This document shows positions 31,410 through 41,992 of a DNA stretch of 64,000 nt, one piece after another. Under the pieces are notes generated by a model. The model ran no database searches, was not told the DNA's origin, and saw only the letters and a program-made list of their open reading frames with translations. The first letter of the stretch is position 1; every line of letters begins with the position of its first letter. The DNA is from Pseudomonas sp. MYb118. Its GTDB lineage: Bacteria > Pseudomonadota > Gammaproteobacteria > Pseudomonadales > Pseudomonadaceae. The stretch covers positions 2,666,001-2,730,000 of the forward strand of contig NZ_JBFRXN010000002.1 in the NCBI RefSeq assembly GCF_040947875.1, given 5' to 3'. A program made the position numbers and the translations under genes.

Positions 31410-32312
31410 TTACCTGCCCGGATACTCCCGATGCATCTGCTCCAGCAAAGCATCCTTGTCCTGCCACAACTGGTTGATCCAGCCCTGGAACTGCAGGCGG
31501 TACTCGCCGTCCTGGTCATAGTTCCTGCCGATGAACTGCGGCGGGATCTTCAGCTCTTCGAAGTGCACCACCACGTCCTTGACGTTCCCGCACAGCAGGT
31601 CCCAGTACCCCGGACGCCCGCCGGGATAGTGGATGGTCACGTTGACGATGGACTCCAGCTGCTCGCCCATGGCATCCAGCACAAACGCGATACCACCGGC
31701 CTTGGGCTTGAGCAGGTACTTGAACGGTGACTGCTGCTGGGCGTGCTTGCCGTCGGTGAAGCGCGTGCCTTCGACGAAGTTGAAGATGCCCACCGGGTTG
31801 TTGCGAAATTTCGCGCAGGTCTTGCGGGTGGTTTCCAGGTCCTTGCCTTTCTTCTCCGGGTGCTTTTCCAGGTAGGCCTTGGTGTAGCGCTTCATGAACG
31901 GGAAGCCCAGCGTCCACCACGCCAGGCCAATCACCGGCACCCAGATCAGTTCCTGCTTGAGGAAGAACTTCAACGGCTGGATACGGCGGTTGAGCACGTA
32001 TTGCAGCACCATGATGTCGACCCAGCTCTGGTGGTTGCTGGTGATCAGGTACGAGTGCCGGTAGTCCAGCCCTTGCAGGCCACTGATGTGCCAGCGGGTG
32101 CGCCGCACCAGGTTCATCCAGCCCTTGTTGAGGCTGATCCAGGCTTCGTGGGTGTGGCTCATCAGCCAGCCGGCGAGGCGTTGGGTGAAGGCGAACGGCA
32201 GGACCTTGATCAAGGCCACGCAGAACAGGAACGAGCACAACGCGATGGTGTTCAGCGCCAGCAGCAAAGACGCGATCACACCGCGTGCCGGTGCAGGAAG
32301 AAAGTCCAGCAT
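31410..32312 (-). CDS. PlsC-family acyltransferase (YihG-like)
   Basis: A 300-residue inner-membrane protein with one or two N-terminal hydrophobic segments (about 10-40) and the glycerophosphate acyltransferase signature: catalytic H94 and D99 in NHQSWVD and the acyl-acceptor motif FVEGTRF near 179. It probably transfers fatty acyl groups to lysophosphatidate or a related lysolipid; the YihG group is distinct from the essential PlsC. It begins right after the pta stop and is likely cotranscribed with it. Confidence 0.88.
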   Translation of the reverse strand: MLDFLPAPARGVIASLLLALNTIALCSFLFCVALIKVLPFAFTQRLAGWLMSHTHEAWISLNKGWMNLVRRTRWHISGLQGLDYRHSYLITSNHQSWVDIMVLQYVLNRRIQPLKFFLKQELIWVPVIGLAWWTLGFPFMKRYTKAYLEKHPEKKGKDLETTRKTCAKFRNNPVGIFNFVEGTRFTDGKHAQQQSPFKYLLKPKAGGIAFVLDAMGEQLESIVNVTIHYPGGRPGYWDLLCGNVKDVVVHFEELKIPPQFIGRNYDQDGEYRLQFQGWINQLWQDKDALLEQMHREYPGR

Positions 32313-34412
32313 TTAAATATCCACAGGTCGGTTGGCGGCTTGAATCGCGGTCAGGGCGATGGTGTAGACGATGTCGTCGACCTGGGCACCACGCGGCAGG
32401 TCGTTCACCGGTTTGCGCAGGCCTTGCAGCATCGGCCCGAGGCTGACGCAGTCGGCGCTGCGCTGTACCGCCTTGTGCGTGGTGTTGCCGGTATTGAGGT
32501 CGGGGAACACGAACACCGTGGCACGGCCGGCCACCTGGCTGTTGGGCGCCAGTTGCCGGGCCACGGCTTCGTTGGCGGCGGCGTCGTATTGCAACGGGCC
32601 GTCGATCAGCAGCGCCCGCTGTTGCTCGTGGGCGAGCAGGGTGGCTTCGCGGACTTTCTCGACTTCTTCACCGCTGGCCGATTCGCCGCTGGAGTAGCTG
32701 ATCATCGCCACGCGCGGGGTGATGCCGAAGGCGGCGGCCGAGTCGGCGCTTTGCAGGGCGATTTCCGCCAGTTCGGCGGCACTCGGGTGCGGGTTCATCA
32801 CGCAGTCGCCGTACACCAGCACCTCTTCGGGGAACAGCATGAAGAACACCGACGACACCAGGGTGCAGCCCGGTGCGGTCTTGATCAGTTGCAGGGCCGG
32901 GCGGATGGTGTTGGCGGTGGAGTGAATGACCCCGGACACCAGGCCATCGACTTCGTCGAGCGCCAGCATCATGGTGCCGATCACCACCGGGTCTTCCAGT
33001 TGCTGTTCGGCCATCGGTGCGTTGAGGCTCTTGCTCTTGCGCAGGGCCACCATCGGCTCGACGTAGCGTTCGCGGATCAGGTCCGGATCGAGGATTTCCA
33101 GCCCCGGCGGCAGCTCGATGCCCTGGGCGCGCGCCACGGCTTCGACGTCCGCCGGTTTGGCCAGCAACACGCAGCGGGCAATGCCCCGGGCCTGGCAGAT
33201 CGCTGCCGCCTGCACGGTCAAAGGCTCGCTGCCCTCGGGCAGGACGATGCGCTTGTTGGCGCCCTGGGCGCGCTGGATCAGTTGATAACGGAACACCGCC
33301 GGCGACAGGCGCATTTCCCGTGGGGTGCCGCAGCGCTGGTGCAGCCAGTTGGCGTCGAGATGGCCGGCGACGAAGTCGGTGATGATTTCCGCTCGCTCGC
33401 GGTCGTCAATCGGGATTTCCTTGTTCAGGCCGTTGAGCAGGTTGGCGGTGTCGTAGGAACCGGTGCTCACCGACAACACCGGCAGGCCGGCCTGCAAGGC
33501 GCCACGGCACAGCTCCATGATGCGCGGGTCGGGCAGGGTGTCGCTGGTCAGCAGCAGGCCGGCCAGCGGCACGCCGTTGATGGCCGCGAGGCTGACGGCG
33601 AGGATGATGTCGTCGCGATCGCCGGGCGTCACCACCAGCACGCCGGGCTTGAGCAGCTCCACGGTGTTGCGCATGGTGCGGGCGCAGATGATGATCTTGG
33701 TCATGCGCCGGGTTTCGTAATCACCGGCATTGAGGATCTGCGCGCCCATCAGGTCGGCGACGTCGCGGGTGCGCGGCGCGTTCAGTTCCGGCTGGTAGGG
33801 GATGCAGCCGAGCAGGCGGAAATCACCGCTGCGCAGCAACGGCGAATGCTCGCGCAGGCGGGCGGCGAAGGCCTCCATGCTTTCATCGGTCTTGACCTTG
33901 TTGAGGATCACGCCGAGGACCTTCGGGTCTTTCGGGCCGCCGAACAATTGCGCCTGCAATTCCACGCGACCGGAGAGTTCGGTCAGCACTTCGTTTTCCG
34001 GCGCCGAGACCAGGATCACCTCGGCGTCGAGGCTCTTGGCCAGGTGCAGGTTGACCCGTGCGGCGTAGCTGGCGCTGCGGGTCGGGACCATGCCTTCGAC
34101 GATCAGCACGTCCTTGCCGATGGCGGCCTGCTGATACAGGGTGATGATTTCTTCGAGCAATTCATCGAGCTGACCGTCGCCGAGCATGCGCTCGACGTGG
34201 GCCAGGCCCAGCGGCTGCGGCGGTTTCAAGCCGTGGGTGCGCGCCACCAGTTCGGTGGAGCGCTCGGGCCCGGTGTCGCCGGGATGGGGCTGGGCAATCG
34301 GTTTGAAAAAGCCGACCTTGAGGCCCGCGCGCTCAAGGGTACGCACCAGCCCAAGGCTGATGGAGGTCAGGCCCACGCCAAAATCGGTGGGCGCGATAAA
34401 AAAAGTTTGCAT
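32313..34412 (-). CDS. pta: Phosphate acetyltransferase Pta
   Basis: Interconverts acetyl-CoA and acetyl phosphate. The long 699-residue form: an N-terminal P-loop/BioD-like domain (FFIAPTDFGVGLTSISLGLVRTLE), a central DRTGG domain, and the C-terminal PTA_PTB catalytic domain (from about 380, IVLPEGSEPLTVQAAAICQARGIARCVLL). The ATG at 34412 (MQTFFIAPTD) gives the family N-terminus; the frame opens 27 nt earlier. Acetate kinase, its usual partner, is not adjacent. Confidence 0.96.
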   Translation of the reverse strand: MQTFFIAPTDFGVGLTSISLGLVRTLERAGLKVGFFKPIAQPHPGDTGPERSTELVARTHGLKPPQPLGLAHVERMLGDGQLDELLEEIITLYQQAAIGKDVLIVEGMVPTRSASYAARVNLHLAKSLDAEVILVSAPENEVLTELSGRVELQAQLFGGPKDPKVLGVILNKVKTDESMEAFAARLREHSPLLRSGDFRLLGCIPYQPELNAPRTRDVADLMGAQILNAGDYETRRMTKIIICARTMRNTVELLKPGVLVVTPGDRDDIILAVSLAAINGVPLAGLLLTSDTLPDPRIMELCRGALQAGLPVLSVSTGSYDTANLLNGLNKEIPIDDRERAEIITDFVAGHLDANWLHQRCGTPREMRLSPAVFRYQLIQRAQGANKRIVLPEGSEPLTVQAAAICQARGIARCVLLAKPADVEAVARAQGIELPPGLEILDPDLIRERYVEPMVALRKSKSLNAPMAEQQLEDPVVIGTMMLALDEVDGLVSGVIHSTANTIRPALQLIKTAPGCTLVSSVFFMLFPEEVLVYGDCVMNPHPSAAELAEIALQSADSAAAFGITPRVAMISYSSGESASGEEVEKVREATLLAHEQQRALLIDGPLQYDAAANEAVARQLAPNSQVAGRATVFVFPDLNTGNTTHKAVQRSADCVSLGPMLQGLRKPVNDLPRGAQVDDIVYTIALTAIQAANRPVDI

Positions 34413-34473
34413 GCGGATTCTCGTAAGGGTGCATGGCAAAGGTGAGCGTCTATCTCTGACGTTCTACCGGGAT

Positions 34474-34782
34474 TCAGTCGCCAAGATTATCGCTAACCGC
34501 GCCTTGAGCGCACCAACCGCATGCAAAGCGCTGGCCGATTTTTGCCGCCCGCTGTGCAGGGTCCAGCACCCAGGCCCGCGATTGCCAGGGCGGCTGGTGA
34601 CGCAGGTGCTGCGTATGGCCGCAGGACAGCTCGGCCACCCAGTGGCCGTCCTCATCCTGGTGAAAGCCTGTGATGTTCGAGTCGGGTGTCGCGGTCCGTT
34701 TGTCCGGGTTGTGTTCGCTTTCGGACGATGGCTTCGCTAGACTTGGCCCTTCAATATTCTTCTGCAAAAGGTCTCGCCCCAT
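34474..34782 (-). CDS. DUF3565 protein, possible zinc-binding
   Basis: The last about 60 residues match the DUF3565 family: ITGFHQDEDGHWVAELSCGHTQHLRHQPPWQSRAWVLDP followed by a C-terminal FACGWC. Conserved cysteines and histidines in SCGHTQH and CGWC suggest a metal site. The N-terminus is uncertain: ATG at 34782 gives about 102 residues with a polar, low-complexity leader, an ATG at 34812 is longer, and a TTG about 15 nt inside 34782 is possible. The chosen start overlaps the divergent slyD ATG (34781), which would place one promoter inside the other gene. The function is unknown. Confidence 0.72.
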   Translation of the reverse strand: MGRDLLQKNIEGPSLAKPSSESEHNPDKRTATPDSNITGFHQDEDGHWVAELSCGHTQHLRHQPPWQSRAWVLDPAQRAAKIGQRFACGWCAQGAVSDNLGD

Positions 34783-35266
34783 GCTGATCGCCGCCAATAA
34801 GGCTGTCTCCATCGACTATACCCTGACCAACGACGCTGGTGAGGTCATCGACAGCTCCGCCGGCGGCGCACCGCTGGTTTACCTGCAAGGCGCAGGCAAC
34901 ATCATCCCAGGCCTGGAAAAAGCCCTGGAAGGCAAAGGTGTCGGCGAAGAGCTGACCGTGGCCGTTGAACCTGAAGATGCCTACGGCGAATACGCTGCCG
35001 AACTGGTCAGCACCCTGAACCGCAGCATGTTCGAAGGCGTCGACGAACTGGAAGTGGGCATGCAGTTCCACGCTTCCGCACCGGACGGCCAGATGCAGAT
35101 CGTGACCATCCGTGACCTGGACGGCGACGATGTCACCGTTGACGGCAACCACCCGCTGGCCGGTCAGCGCCTGAACTTCCAGGTCAAGATCGTTGCCATC
35201 CGTGACGCCAGCCAGGAAGAAATCGCCCATGGTCACATCCATGGCGAAGGTGGCCATCACCACTGA
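34781..35266 (+). CDS. slyD: FKBP-type peptidyl-prolyl isomerase SlyD
   Basis: A 161-residue SlyD-like prolyl isomerase and chaperone, with the FKBP core (DYTLTNDAGEVIDSSAGGAPLVYLQGAGNIIPGLEKALEGK), an inserted-flap chaperone domain (about 65-125) and a histidine-rich metal-binding tail (HGHIHGEGGHHH). In E. coli SlyD helps deliver nickel to hydrogenase; the short tail here probably still binds Ni or Zn. ATG at 34781; the frame extends upstream across the divergent gene but has no family similarity there. Confidence 0.95.
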   Translation: MLIAANKAVSIDYTLTNDAGEVIDSSAGGAPLVYLQGAGNIIPGLEKALEGKGVGEELTVAVEPEDAYGEYAAELVSTLNRSMFEGVDELEVGMQFHASAPDGQMQIVTIRDLDGDDVTVDGNHPLAGQRLNFQVKIVAIRDASQEEIAHGHIHGEGGHHH

Positions 35267-35295
35267 TTTTCTGCGCTAAGCTCAGAGAACTGGAG

Positions 35296-35317
35296 AGGCG
35301 CCCGAGGGCGCCTTTTT
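35296..35317 (+). terminator. Rho-independent terminator after slyD
   Basis: AGGCGCCC and GGGCGCCT pair over 8 bp around a GA loop and run into TTTTT. Confidence 0.88.
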
Positions 35318-35388
35318 AGTCCGCGGCTGTCCATGGCAGTATCGCCAAGAAGCTGTTTCGAGAAAAACACGGGAATCTGGAGTACGTC

Positions 35389-35871
35389 ATGAGTGCTTTT
35401 CACGACCTGAAATTGACAGCCCTGAATGGTCAGGAACTTCCACTGGCGCCTTTCAAGGGCAACGTCGTGCTGGTGGTCAACGTGGCCTCCAAATGTGGCT
35501 TGACCCCGCAATACGCCGCGCTGGAAAACCTGTATCAGCAATACAAGGACAAGGGCTTCAGTGTGCTGGGCCTGCCGTGCAACCAGTTTGCCGGACAGGA
35601 GCCGGGCACCGAGCAGGAAATCCAGGATTTCTGCAGCCTGAACTATGGCGTGACCTTTCCGTTGTCCAGCAAGCTGGAAGTCAACGGCCACGAGCGTCAT
35701 CAGTTGTATCGCCTGCTGGCCGGCGAGGGCGCCGAGTTTCCCGGTGACATCACCTGGAACTTCGAAAAATTCCTGCTGGGCAAGGACGGCCGGGTACTGG
35801 CACGCTTCTCGCCACGCACCGCACCGGATGATCCCTCGGTCATCCAGGCCATCGAAAAAGCCCTGGGCTGA
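35389..35871 (+). CDS. Glutathione peroxidase family protein (cysteine type)
   Basis: A 160-residue thiol peroxidase that reduces hydrogen and lipid peroxides with glutathione or thioredoxin. Peroxidatic C36 lies in NVASKCGLTPQY; the tetrad partners are in LPCNQFAGQEPG (near 62-73) and TWNFEKFL (near 124-131). A second cysteine in LPCNQF and one in FCSLNYG allow thioredoxin-type resolution, usual for bacterial members. Confidence 0.93.
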   Translation: MSAFHDLKLTALNGQELPLAPFKGNVVLVVNVASKCGLTPQYAALENLYQQYKDKGFSVLGLPCNQFAGQEPGTEQEIQDFCSLNYGVTFPLSSKLEVNGHERHQLYRLLAGEGAEFPGDITWNFEKFLLGKDGRVLARFSPRTAPDDPSVIQAIEKALG

Positions 35872-35888
35872 AGCCATTCCCTGTAGCT

Positions 35889-35987
35889 GTAGGAGCGAGC
35901 TTGCTCGCGATGGACGTCAACGATAACGCTGACAGCCTGACGCCCATCGGTGTCAGTGATTCCATCGCGAGCAAGCTCGCTCCTACA
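35889..35987. repeat. REPIN (inverted REP pair), copy 5
   Basis: Left arm TGTAGGAGCGAGCTTGCTCG at 35889, right arm CAAGCTCGCTCCTACA ending 35987. The spacer (CGTCAACGATAACGCTGACA ... GGTGTCAGTGATTCC) belongs to a spacer type shared in part with copies 6 and 8. Confidence 0.92.
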
Positions 35988-36104
35988 GGTGCGGCGGGGT
36001 ATCCGCAGGTTTTGACCCTTAATCACGCAAATCAATAATCCTTCCCAGCGCCCGCGAACCTCCATATTATCGCCGTCATAAAGTCTACCCCGTGGAGCGC
36101 ACCC

Positions 36105-37208
36105 ATGCCCGTTCAAGCCCTGTTCAAACCGTTCCACCTTGGCACCCTCGAACTGCCGACCCGTGTGGTCATGGCGCCCATGACCCGTTCGTTCTCGCCC
36201 GGTGGCGTGCCCAATTCCAAAGTCATCGAGTATTACCGTCGTCGCGCCGCGGCCGGCGTCGGCCTGATCATCACCGAAGGCACCACCGTCGGGCACAAGG
36301 CGTCCAACGGTTACCCGAACGTGCCGCATTTCTACGGTGAAGGCGCGTTGGCCGGCTGGAAGAAAGTGGTCGACGCGGTGCACGCCGAAGGCGGCAAGAT
36401 CGTGCCGCAACTGTGGCATGTCGGCAGTGTGCGGCGCATCGGCACCGAGCCGGACGCCAGCGTGCCAGGCTACGGCCCGTCGGAAAAACTCAAGGATGGC
36501 CAGGTCGTGGTGCACGGCATGAGCAAGCAGGACATCCAGGACGTGATCGCCGCGTTCGCCCAGGCCGCCAAGGATGCCAAAAGCATCGGCATGGACGGCG
36601 TGGAAATCCACGGCGCCCACGGTTACCTGATCGACCAGTTCTTCTGGGAGGGCAGCAACCAGCGGACCGACGAATACGGCGGCAGCCTGGCCAACCGTTC
36701 GCGTTTTGCCATCGAGCTGATCCAGGCGGTGCGTGCCGCCGTCGGTGAAGGCTTCCCGATCATCTTCCGCTTCTCGCAGTGGAAGCAGCAGGATTACACC
36801 GCGCGCCTGGTGCAGACGTCCGAGGCGCTGGGTGACTTCCTCAAGCCGTTGTCCGACGCTGGCGTGGACATTTTCCACTGCTCGACGCGCCGTTTCTGGG
36901 AGCCGGAGTTCGACGGTTCCGAGCTGAACCTGGCCGGCTGGACGCGCAAGCTGACCGGCAAGCCGACCATCACCGTGGGCAGCGTTGGCCTGGATGGCGA
37001 GTTCCTGCAATTCATGGTCAATACCGACAAGGTGGCACAACCGGCCAGCCTGGAAAAACTGCTGGAGCGTTTGAACAACGACGAGTTCGACCTGGTGGCG
37101 GTAGGGCGTGCACTGCTGGTGGACCCGGACTGGGCGCAGAAAGTGCGTGACGGGCGCGAGCAGGACATCCTGCCGTTCAGCCGTGAGGCGTTGATGACGC
37201 TGGTTTAA
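36105..37208 (+). CDS. Old-yellow-enzyme family alkene reductase
   Basis: An FMN-dependent NAD(P)H ene-reductase of 367 residues related to NemA and xenobiotic reductases. TIM-barrel features: FHLGTLELPTRVVMAPMTRS at the N-terminus, GVEIHGAHGYLIDQFFWEGSNQRTDEYGGSLANRSRF (about 166-202, with the catalytic Tyr of HGAHGYL) and the C-terminal VAVGRALLVDPDW. GTGGAG precedes the ATG. Likely substrates are activated alkenes or nitro compounds; the exact one is not readable. Confidence 0.9.
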   Translation: MPVQALFKPFHLGTLELPTRVVMAPMTRSFSPGGVPNSKVIEYYRRRAAAGVGLIITEGTTVGHKASNGYPNVPHFYGEGALAGWKKVVDAVHAEGGKIVPQLWHVGSVRRIGTEPDASVPGYGPSEKLKDGQVVVHGMSKQDIQDVIAAFAQAAKDAKSIGMDGVEIHGAHGYLIDQFFWEGSNQRTDEYGGSLANRSRFAIELIQAVRAAVGEGFPIIFRFSQWKQQDYTARLVQTSEALGDFLKPLSDAGVDIFHCSTRRFWEPEFDGSELNLAGWTRKLTGKPTITVGSVGLDGEFLQFMVNTDKVAQPASLEKLLERLNNDEFDLVAVGRALLVDPDWAQKVRDGREQDILPFSREALMTLV

Positions 37209-37228
37209 GCGGCGCCTGTCAGGGCCTC

Positions 37229-37291
37229 ATCGCGGGCAAGCCCGCTCCTACAGGGTCTCATTGCTCCTGTAGGAGCGAGCTTGCTCGCGAT
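37229..37291. repeat. REP pair in back-to-back orientation
   Basis: ATCGCGGGCAAGCCCGCTCC (37229 on, ending TACA 37252) and TGTAGGAGCGAGCTTGCTCG from 37268. As at 31314, the two elements point outwards. Sits between convergent genes. Confidence 0.88.
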
Positions 37292-37307
37292 GGCCCCAAC
37301 AAAAATC

Positions 37308-38483
37308 TCAAGGCAGGGAAGCAGCGCCAGGCACCACCGCCTCCCCCACACAAGCCCCCCGCAACTGCCCCTCGAACTGCTCGATGATCGCCGCCCAGCC
37401 CTGGCGACTGGCATGCTGACGCGCATTGAGCCGCACGCAGCGCAAGGTCTCGCGTTCCTCCAGCAACCACACCGCGGCATCGCAGAACGCCGCTTCATCG
37501 CCGGGCATCGCCAGCACGCCGTTGTAGCCATGGCGAATGTGCTGGGCCGCAGCCGCCTGGTCGTAAGCCACCACCCCAAGCCCCGACGCCAGCGCCTCGA
37601 GCACTACGTTGCCAAAGGTTTCGGTGAGGCTGGGAAACACGAACACATCGCCCGACGCATAGTGGGCAGCCAGGGCTTCGCCCCGTTGTGCTCCACAGAA
37701 AATCGCCTCAGGCAGCTCCTTCTCCAGTGCCGCCCGTTGCGGGCCGTCACCGACGATGATCAGTTTGATGTTCCGCTGTGGATAACTCGCCGTCAGGGTG
37801 TCGATGCAGCGCTTGAGCAACCCGAGGTTCTTCTCCGGTGCCAGGCGTCCGACGTGGAGGACGGCGATGTCCTTTTCGCCCAGGCCCCATTGTTCACGCA
37901 GCGATTGAATGCGTTTGCTTGGGTGGAACAGCTGGCTGTCGACCCCTCGGGACAACAACGCCAGACGCTCGAAATGCCGACGCTCCAGTTCCATGCGCTG
38001 GCTGACACTGGGCACCAGCGTCAGGTTGGAACGGTTGTGAAACCAGCGCAGGTAGTGGGTCAGCAGGCGCGTCAGCAGACCCAGCCCGTACTGGTTGGAG
38101 TACTGCTGGAAATTGGTGTGAAAGCCGCTGACCACGGAAATCCCCAGGCGCCGCGCCGCCCGCAACGCCGACAACCCCAGCGGGCCTTCGGTGGCGATGT
38201 ACAGCACGTCGGGGCGCTGGCGCGTCCAGCGTCGCAGCAGCTTGTGCATCGACGACTGGCCCCATTGCAAACCCGGATAGCCCGGCAACGGCCAGCCACG
38301 GCACAGCAACAGTTCATCGTCGCTGCCCAGTTGCTGGTCGCAACCCTGGCGAGGTCGCACCAGTTCCACCTGATGCCCGCGCGCGCGCAAACCGTCGCAC
38401 AGACGGCCAAGGGTATTGGCCACGCCGTTGATTTCGGGAGGGAAGGTTTCGGTGATCAGGGTGATATGCAGAGCTGTCGTCAT
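37308..38483 (-). CDS. GT4-family glycosyltransferase
   Basis: A 391-residue GT-B glycosyltransferase. The N-terminal domain has ITETFPPEINGVANTLGRLCDGLRARGHQVELVRP (acceptor side) and the C-terminal domain has HVGRLAPEKNLGLL, VGDGPQR and the E-x7-E motif in PSLTETFGNVVLEALASGLGVVAY. It resembles mannosyl- or glucosyltransferases acting on lipids or glycans (MgtA/PimB type). The start at 38483 (MTTALHITL) is chosen over one 24 nt upstream. No other glycan genes adjoin it. Confidence 0.86.
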   Translation of the reverse strand: MTTALHITLITETFPPEINGVANTLGRLCDGLRARGHQVELVRPRQGCDQQLGSDDELLLCRGWPLPGYPGLQWGQSSMHKLLRRWTRQRPDVLYIATEGPLGLSALRAARRLGISVVSGFHTNFQQYSNQYGLGLLTRLLTHYLRWFHNRSNLTLVPSVSQRMELERRHFERLALLSRGVDSQLFHPSKRIQSLREQWGLGEKDIAVLHVGRLAPEKNLGLLKRCIDTLTASYPQRNIKLIIVGDGPQRAALEKELPEAIFCGAQRGEALAAHYASGDVFVFPSLTETFGNVVLEALASGLGVVAYDQAAAAQHIRHGYNGVLAMPGDEAAFCDAAVWLLEERETLRCVRLNARQHASRQGWAAIIEQFEGQLRGACVGEAVVPGAASLP

Positions 38484-38547
38484 GACCTCAGTGTCGACTG
38501 AGGCCATGTCGCCGGTGTGGCTGTTTGATGATGGATTTGTGAACGCC

Positions 38548-39300
38548 TCAGCGTTGGGTCACGAGGTTCTCGGCACCACGTTCACGCACCCAGAACAGGG
38601 TGGCGCCGGCCACGGCCGCCGGCATCATCAGGATGTTCACCAGCGGGATCAGCAGCGCCAGATAAACGATGCCGCCGAAGCTCATGCTCTGCCAGCGCTT
38701 CTGCCGCAGCCAGGCGAGCATCTCGTTCCAGCCCAGCTTGTGGTTGTCCGCCGGGTAGTCGATGTACTGGATGGCCATCATCCACACGCCGAACAACAGC
38801 CACAGCGGGGCGGCGATGATGTTCACCACCGGCACGAACGACAGGATGAACAGGCCGATGGCCCGGGGCAGGAAGTAGCCGAGCTTGCGCATTTCCCGGG
38901 CGAAGGTGCGCGGGACCATGGCGATCAGTTCGCCCCAGCTGAACGCCGGGAAGTCATCGGTGCCACGCACCACCACCTCGACCTTCTCGGCGAGGAAACC
39001 GTTGAACGGGGCGGCGATGATGTTCGCCAGCATGGTGAAGGTGAAAAACACCATCAACACCACCAGCACCACAAAAATCGGCCAGAGGATGTAACTGAGG
39101 AAACTCAGCCAGTCGGGCAGGGTCGGCATCAGCGCATCGACCCACAGGCTGAATTGATGGCCGGCCAGATAGACCAATCCGACGAACAGCACCAGGTTGA
39201 TTACCAGTGGCAGCAATACGAAAAGACGCAGGCTGGGGCTGAGCACCAGTTTCAGGCCTTCGCGCAGGTATTGCGGGCCGGACAGAACAGGGGCGGGCAT
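38548..39300 (-). CDS. cysZ: Sulfate transporter CysZ
   Basis: Inner-membrane sulfate uptake protein, 250 residues with four or more long hydrophobic segments (about 25-50, 66-100, 140-185 and 205-235) and the family motif [13 protein letters not shown] near residue 95. Together with cysD-cysNC it belongs to the cysteine regulon, though about 7 kb away. Begins 64 nt upstream of the glycosyltransferase start on the same strand. Confidence 0.93.
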   Translation of the reverse strand: MPAPVLSGPQYLREGLKLVLSPSLRLFVLLPLVINLVLFVGLVYLAGHQFSLWVDALMPTLPDWLSFLSYILWPIFVVLVVLMVFFTFTMLANIIAAPFNGFLAEKVEVVVRGTDDFPAFSWGELIAMVPRTFAREMRKLGYFLPRAIGLFILSFVPVVNIIAAPLWLLFGVWMMAIQYIDYPADNHKLGWNEMLAWLRQKRWQSMSFGGIVYLALLIPLVNILMMPAAVAGATLFWVRERGAENLVTQR

Positions 39301-40576
<1,276 letters not shown>

Positions 40577-40587
40577 GGGTGTTGAAA

Positions 40588-40617
40588 TGAAAAAACCGGC
40601 TTAGGCCGGTTTTTTTG
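40588..40617 (+). terminator. Rho-independent terminator after trxB
   Basis: AAAAACCGGC and GCCGGTTTTT around TTAG, then further T residues. Because of the A and T runs it could work in both directions. Confidence 0.9.
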
Positions 40618-40629
40618 TGTCTGGTTTCC

Positions 40630-40729
40630 TGTAGGAGCGGGCTTGCCCGCGATGGGCGTCAACGATAACGCTGGCTACCTGACGCACAGCGGTGCCTGTT
40701 CGTCCATCGCGAGCAAGCTCGCTCCTACA
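40630..40729. repeat. REPIN (inverted REP pair), copy 6
   Basis: Left arm TGTAGGAGCGGGCTTGCCCG at 40630, right arm CAAGCTCGCTCCTACA ending 40729. The spacer has GCGTCAACGATAACGCTGGC, similar to copy 5. It lies between trxB and the convergent aminotransferase. Confidence 0.92.
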
Positions 40730-40741
40730 GGGTTGGGGTGT

Positions 40742-41992
40742 TCACACCAGTTTCTTGAGGCACGCCTCGAAGATGTCCAGGCCTTCTTCCAGCACCGCCG
40801 GCTCCGTGGTCAGCGGCGCCAGCAGGCGGATGATGTGCCGCGACTTGCCGCTGGGCATCAGCAGCAGGCCGGCGTCCCGCGCCAGGGTCAGCAGTTGCGT
40901 CAGTTGTGCCGGGGCGGGTGTGCCGTCGGCGTTGGCCAGTTCGATACCGCGCATGGCACCGACACCGGTCAGGCGGCCCAGGTACGGCGAGACGTTGCCC
41001 GCGAGCCAGGCTTCGTAGCGGCGCACGATCGCCTGCTCCTGCTGCGCGCCCCAGACGTGCAGGTTGGCGTCGCTCATTTCGTCCAGCGTCGCCAGTGCGG
41101 CTGCGCAGGCAATTGGGTTGCCCGAGTAGGTGCCGCCGAGCCCGCCCTTGGGCAAGGTGTCGAGCAGCGCCTTGCGCCCGACCACCGCCCCCAACGGCAC
41201 GCCGCCGCCAATGCTCTTGCCGAGCAGGATCAGGTCCGGCTCGATGCCCAGGCGCGAAAACGCAAAGCGTTCGCCGGTGCGGCCGAACCCGGACTGGATT
41301 TCATCGGCGATCAACACAATGTTCTTTTCATCGCACAAACGACGCAGCGCCTGGGCGAACTCGATGTCCAGGGCGAGGAAACCGGCTTCACCCTGCACCG
41401 GTTCGACGATGAAGCAGGCGACGTCGGCGATATCGATTTCGACGCTGAACAGCCGATCCAGCGCCTTCAACGCCTCGGCGCAGCTCACGCCGTTGTCCTT
41501 GCTCGGGAAGGGCAGGTGATACACCGGGCCGGGCAGTACGCCGACCTTCTGTTTGTACGGCGCGACCTTGCCGTTGAGGTTGAGCGTGGCCAGCGTGCGA
41601 CCGTGGAAGGCGCCATCGAAGGCGATCACCGCGCTGCGACCGGTGGCGCCACGGACGATCTTCAGGGCATTCTCCGCCGCTTCCGCGCCGCTGTTGGTGA
41701 GCATGCCGCTGACCGGGTAACTCACCGGAATGAACCCGGCCAGGCGCTCCATGAAGTCCAGGTAAGGCGTGTGCGGGGCTGCGTTGAACGCGTAGTGCGT
41801 CAGCCGGGTGGCCTGCTCGCGGATGGCTTCGACGATGCGCGGGTGGCAGTGGCCGAGGTTCAACACACCGATGCCGCCGACGAAGTCGATATAGCGTTTG
41901 CCATCGGTGGCCCAGACCTCGGCGTTCCTGCCGTGGCTGAGGGTGACAGGGTGCACGATGTTGATCGACTGACTGATGGATTCGCTGCTCAT
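40742..41992 (-). CDS. Class-III PLP-dependent aminotransferase (GabT-like)
   Basis: A 416-residue omega-aminotransferase. Class-III features: GGIGVLNLGHCHPRIVEAI, TNSGAEAAENALKIVR, the PLP-binding DEIQSGFGRTG and the Schiff-base lysine in LLGKSIGGGVPLGAV. Similarity is to 4-aminobutyrate and 2-aminoadipate aminotransferases of pseudomonads; the substrate cannot be assigned from sequence. No succinate-semialdehyde dehydrogenase lies beside it, which weakens a GABA role. Confidence 0.86.
   Translation of the reverse strand: MSSESISQSINIVHPVTLSHGRNAEVWATDGKRYIDFVGGIGVLNLGHCHPRIVEAIREQATRLTHYAFNAAPHTPYLDFMERLAGFIPVSYPVSGMLTNSGAEAAENALKIVRGATGRSAVIAFDGAFHGRTLATLNLNGKVAPYKQKVGVLPGPVYHLPFPSKDNGVSCAEALKALDRLFSVEIDIADVACFIVEPVQGEAGFLALDIEFAQALRRLCDEKNIVLIADEIQSGFGRTGERFAFSRLGIEPDLILLGKSIGGGVPLGAVVGRKALLDTLPKGGLGGTYSGNPIACAAALATLDEMSDANLHVWGAQQEQAIVRRYEAWLAGNVSPYLGRLTGVGAMRGIELANADGTPAPAQLTQLLTLARDAGLLLMPSGKSRHIIRLLAPLTTEPAVLEEGLDIFEACLKKLV

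Noticed and set aside
31743..34445. A 900-codon plus-strand frame over the acyltransferase and pta
   Set aside because: Antisense shadow with H/Q/A/G-rich composition and no protein family.
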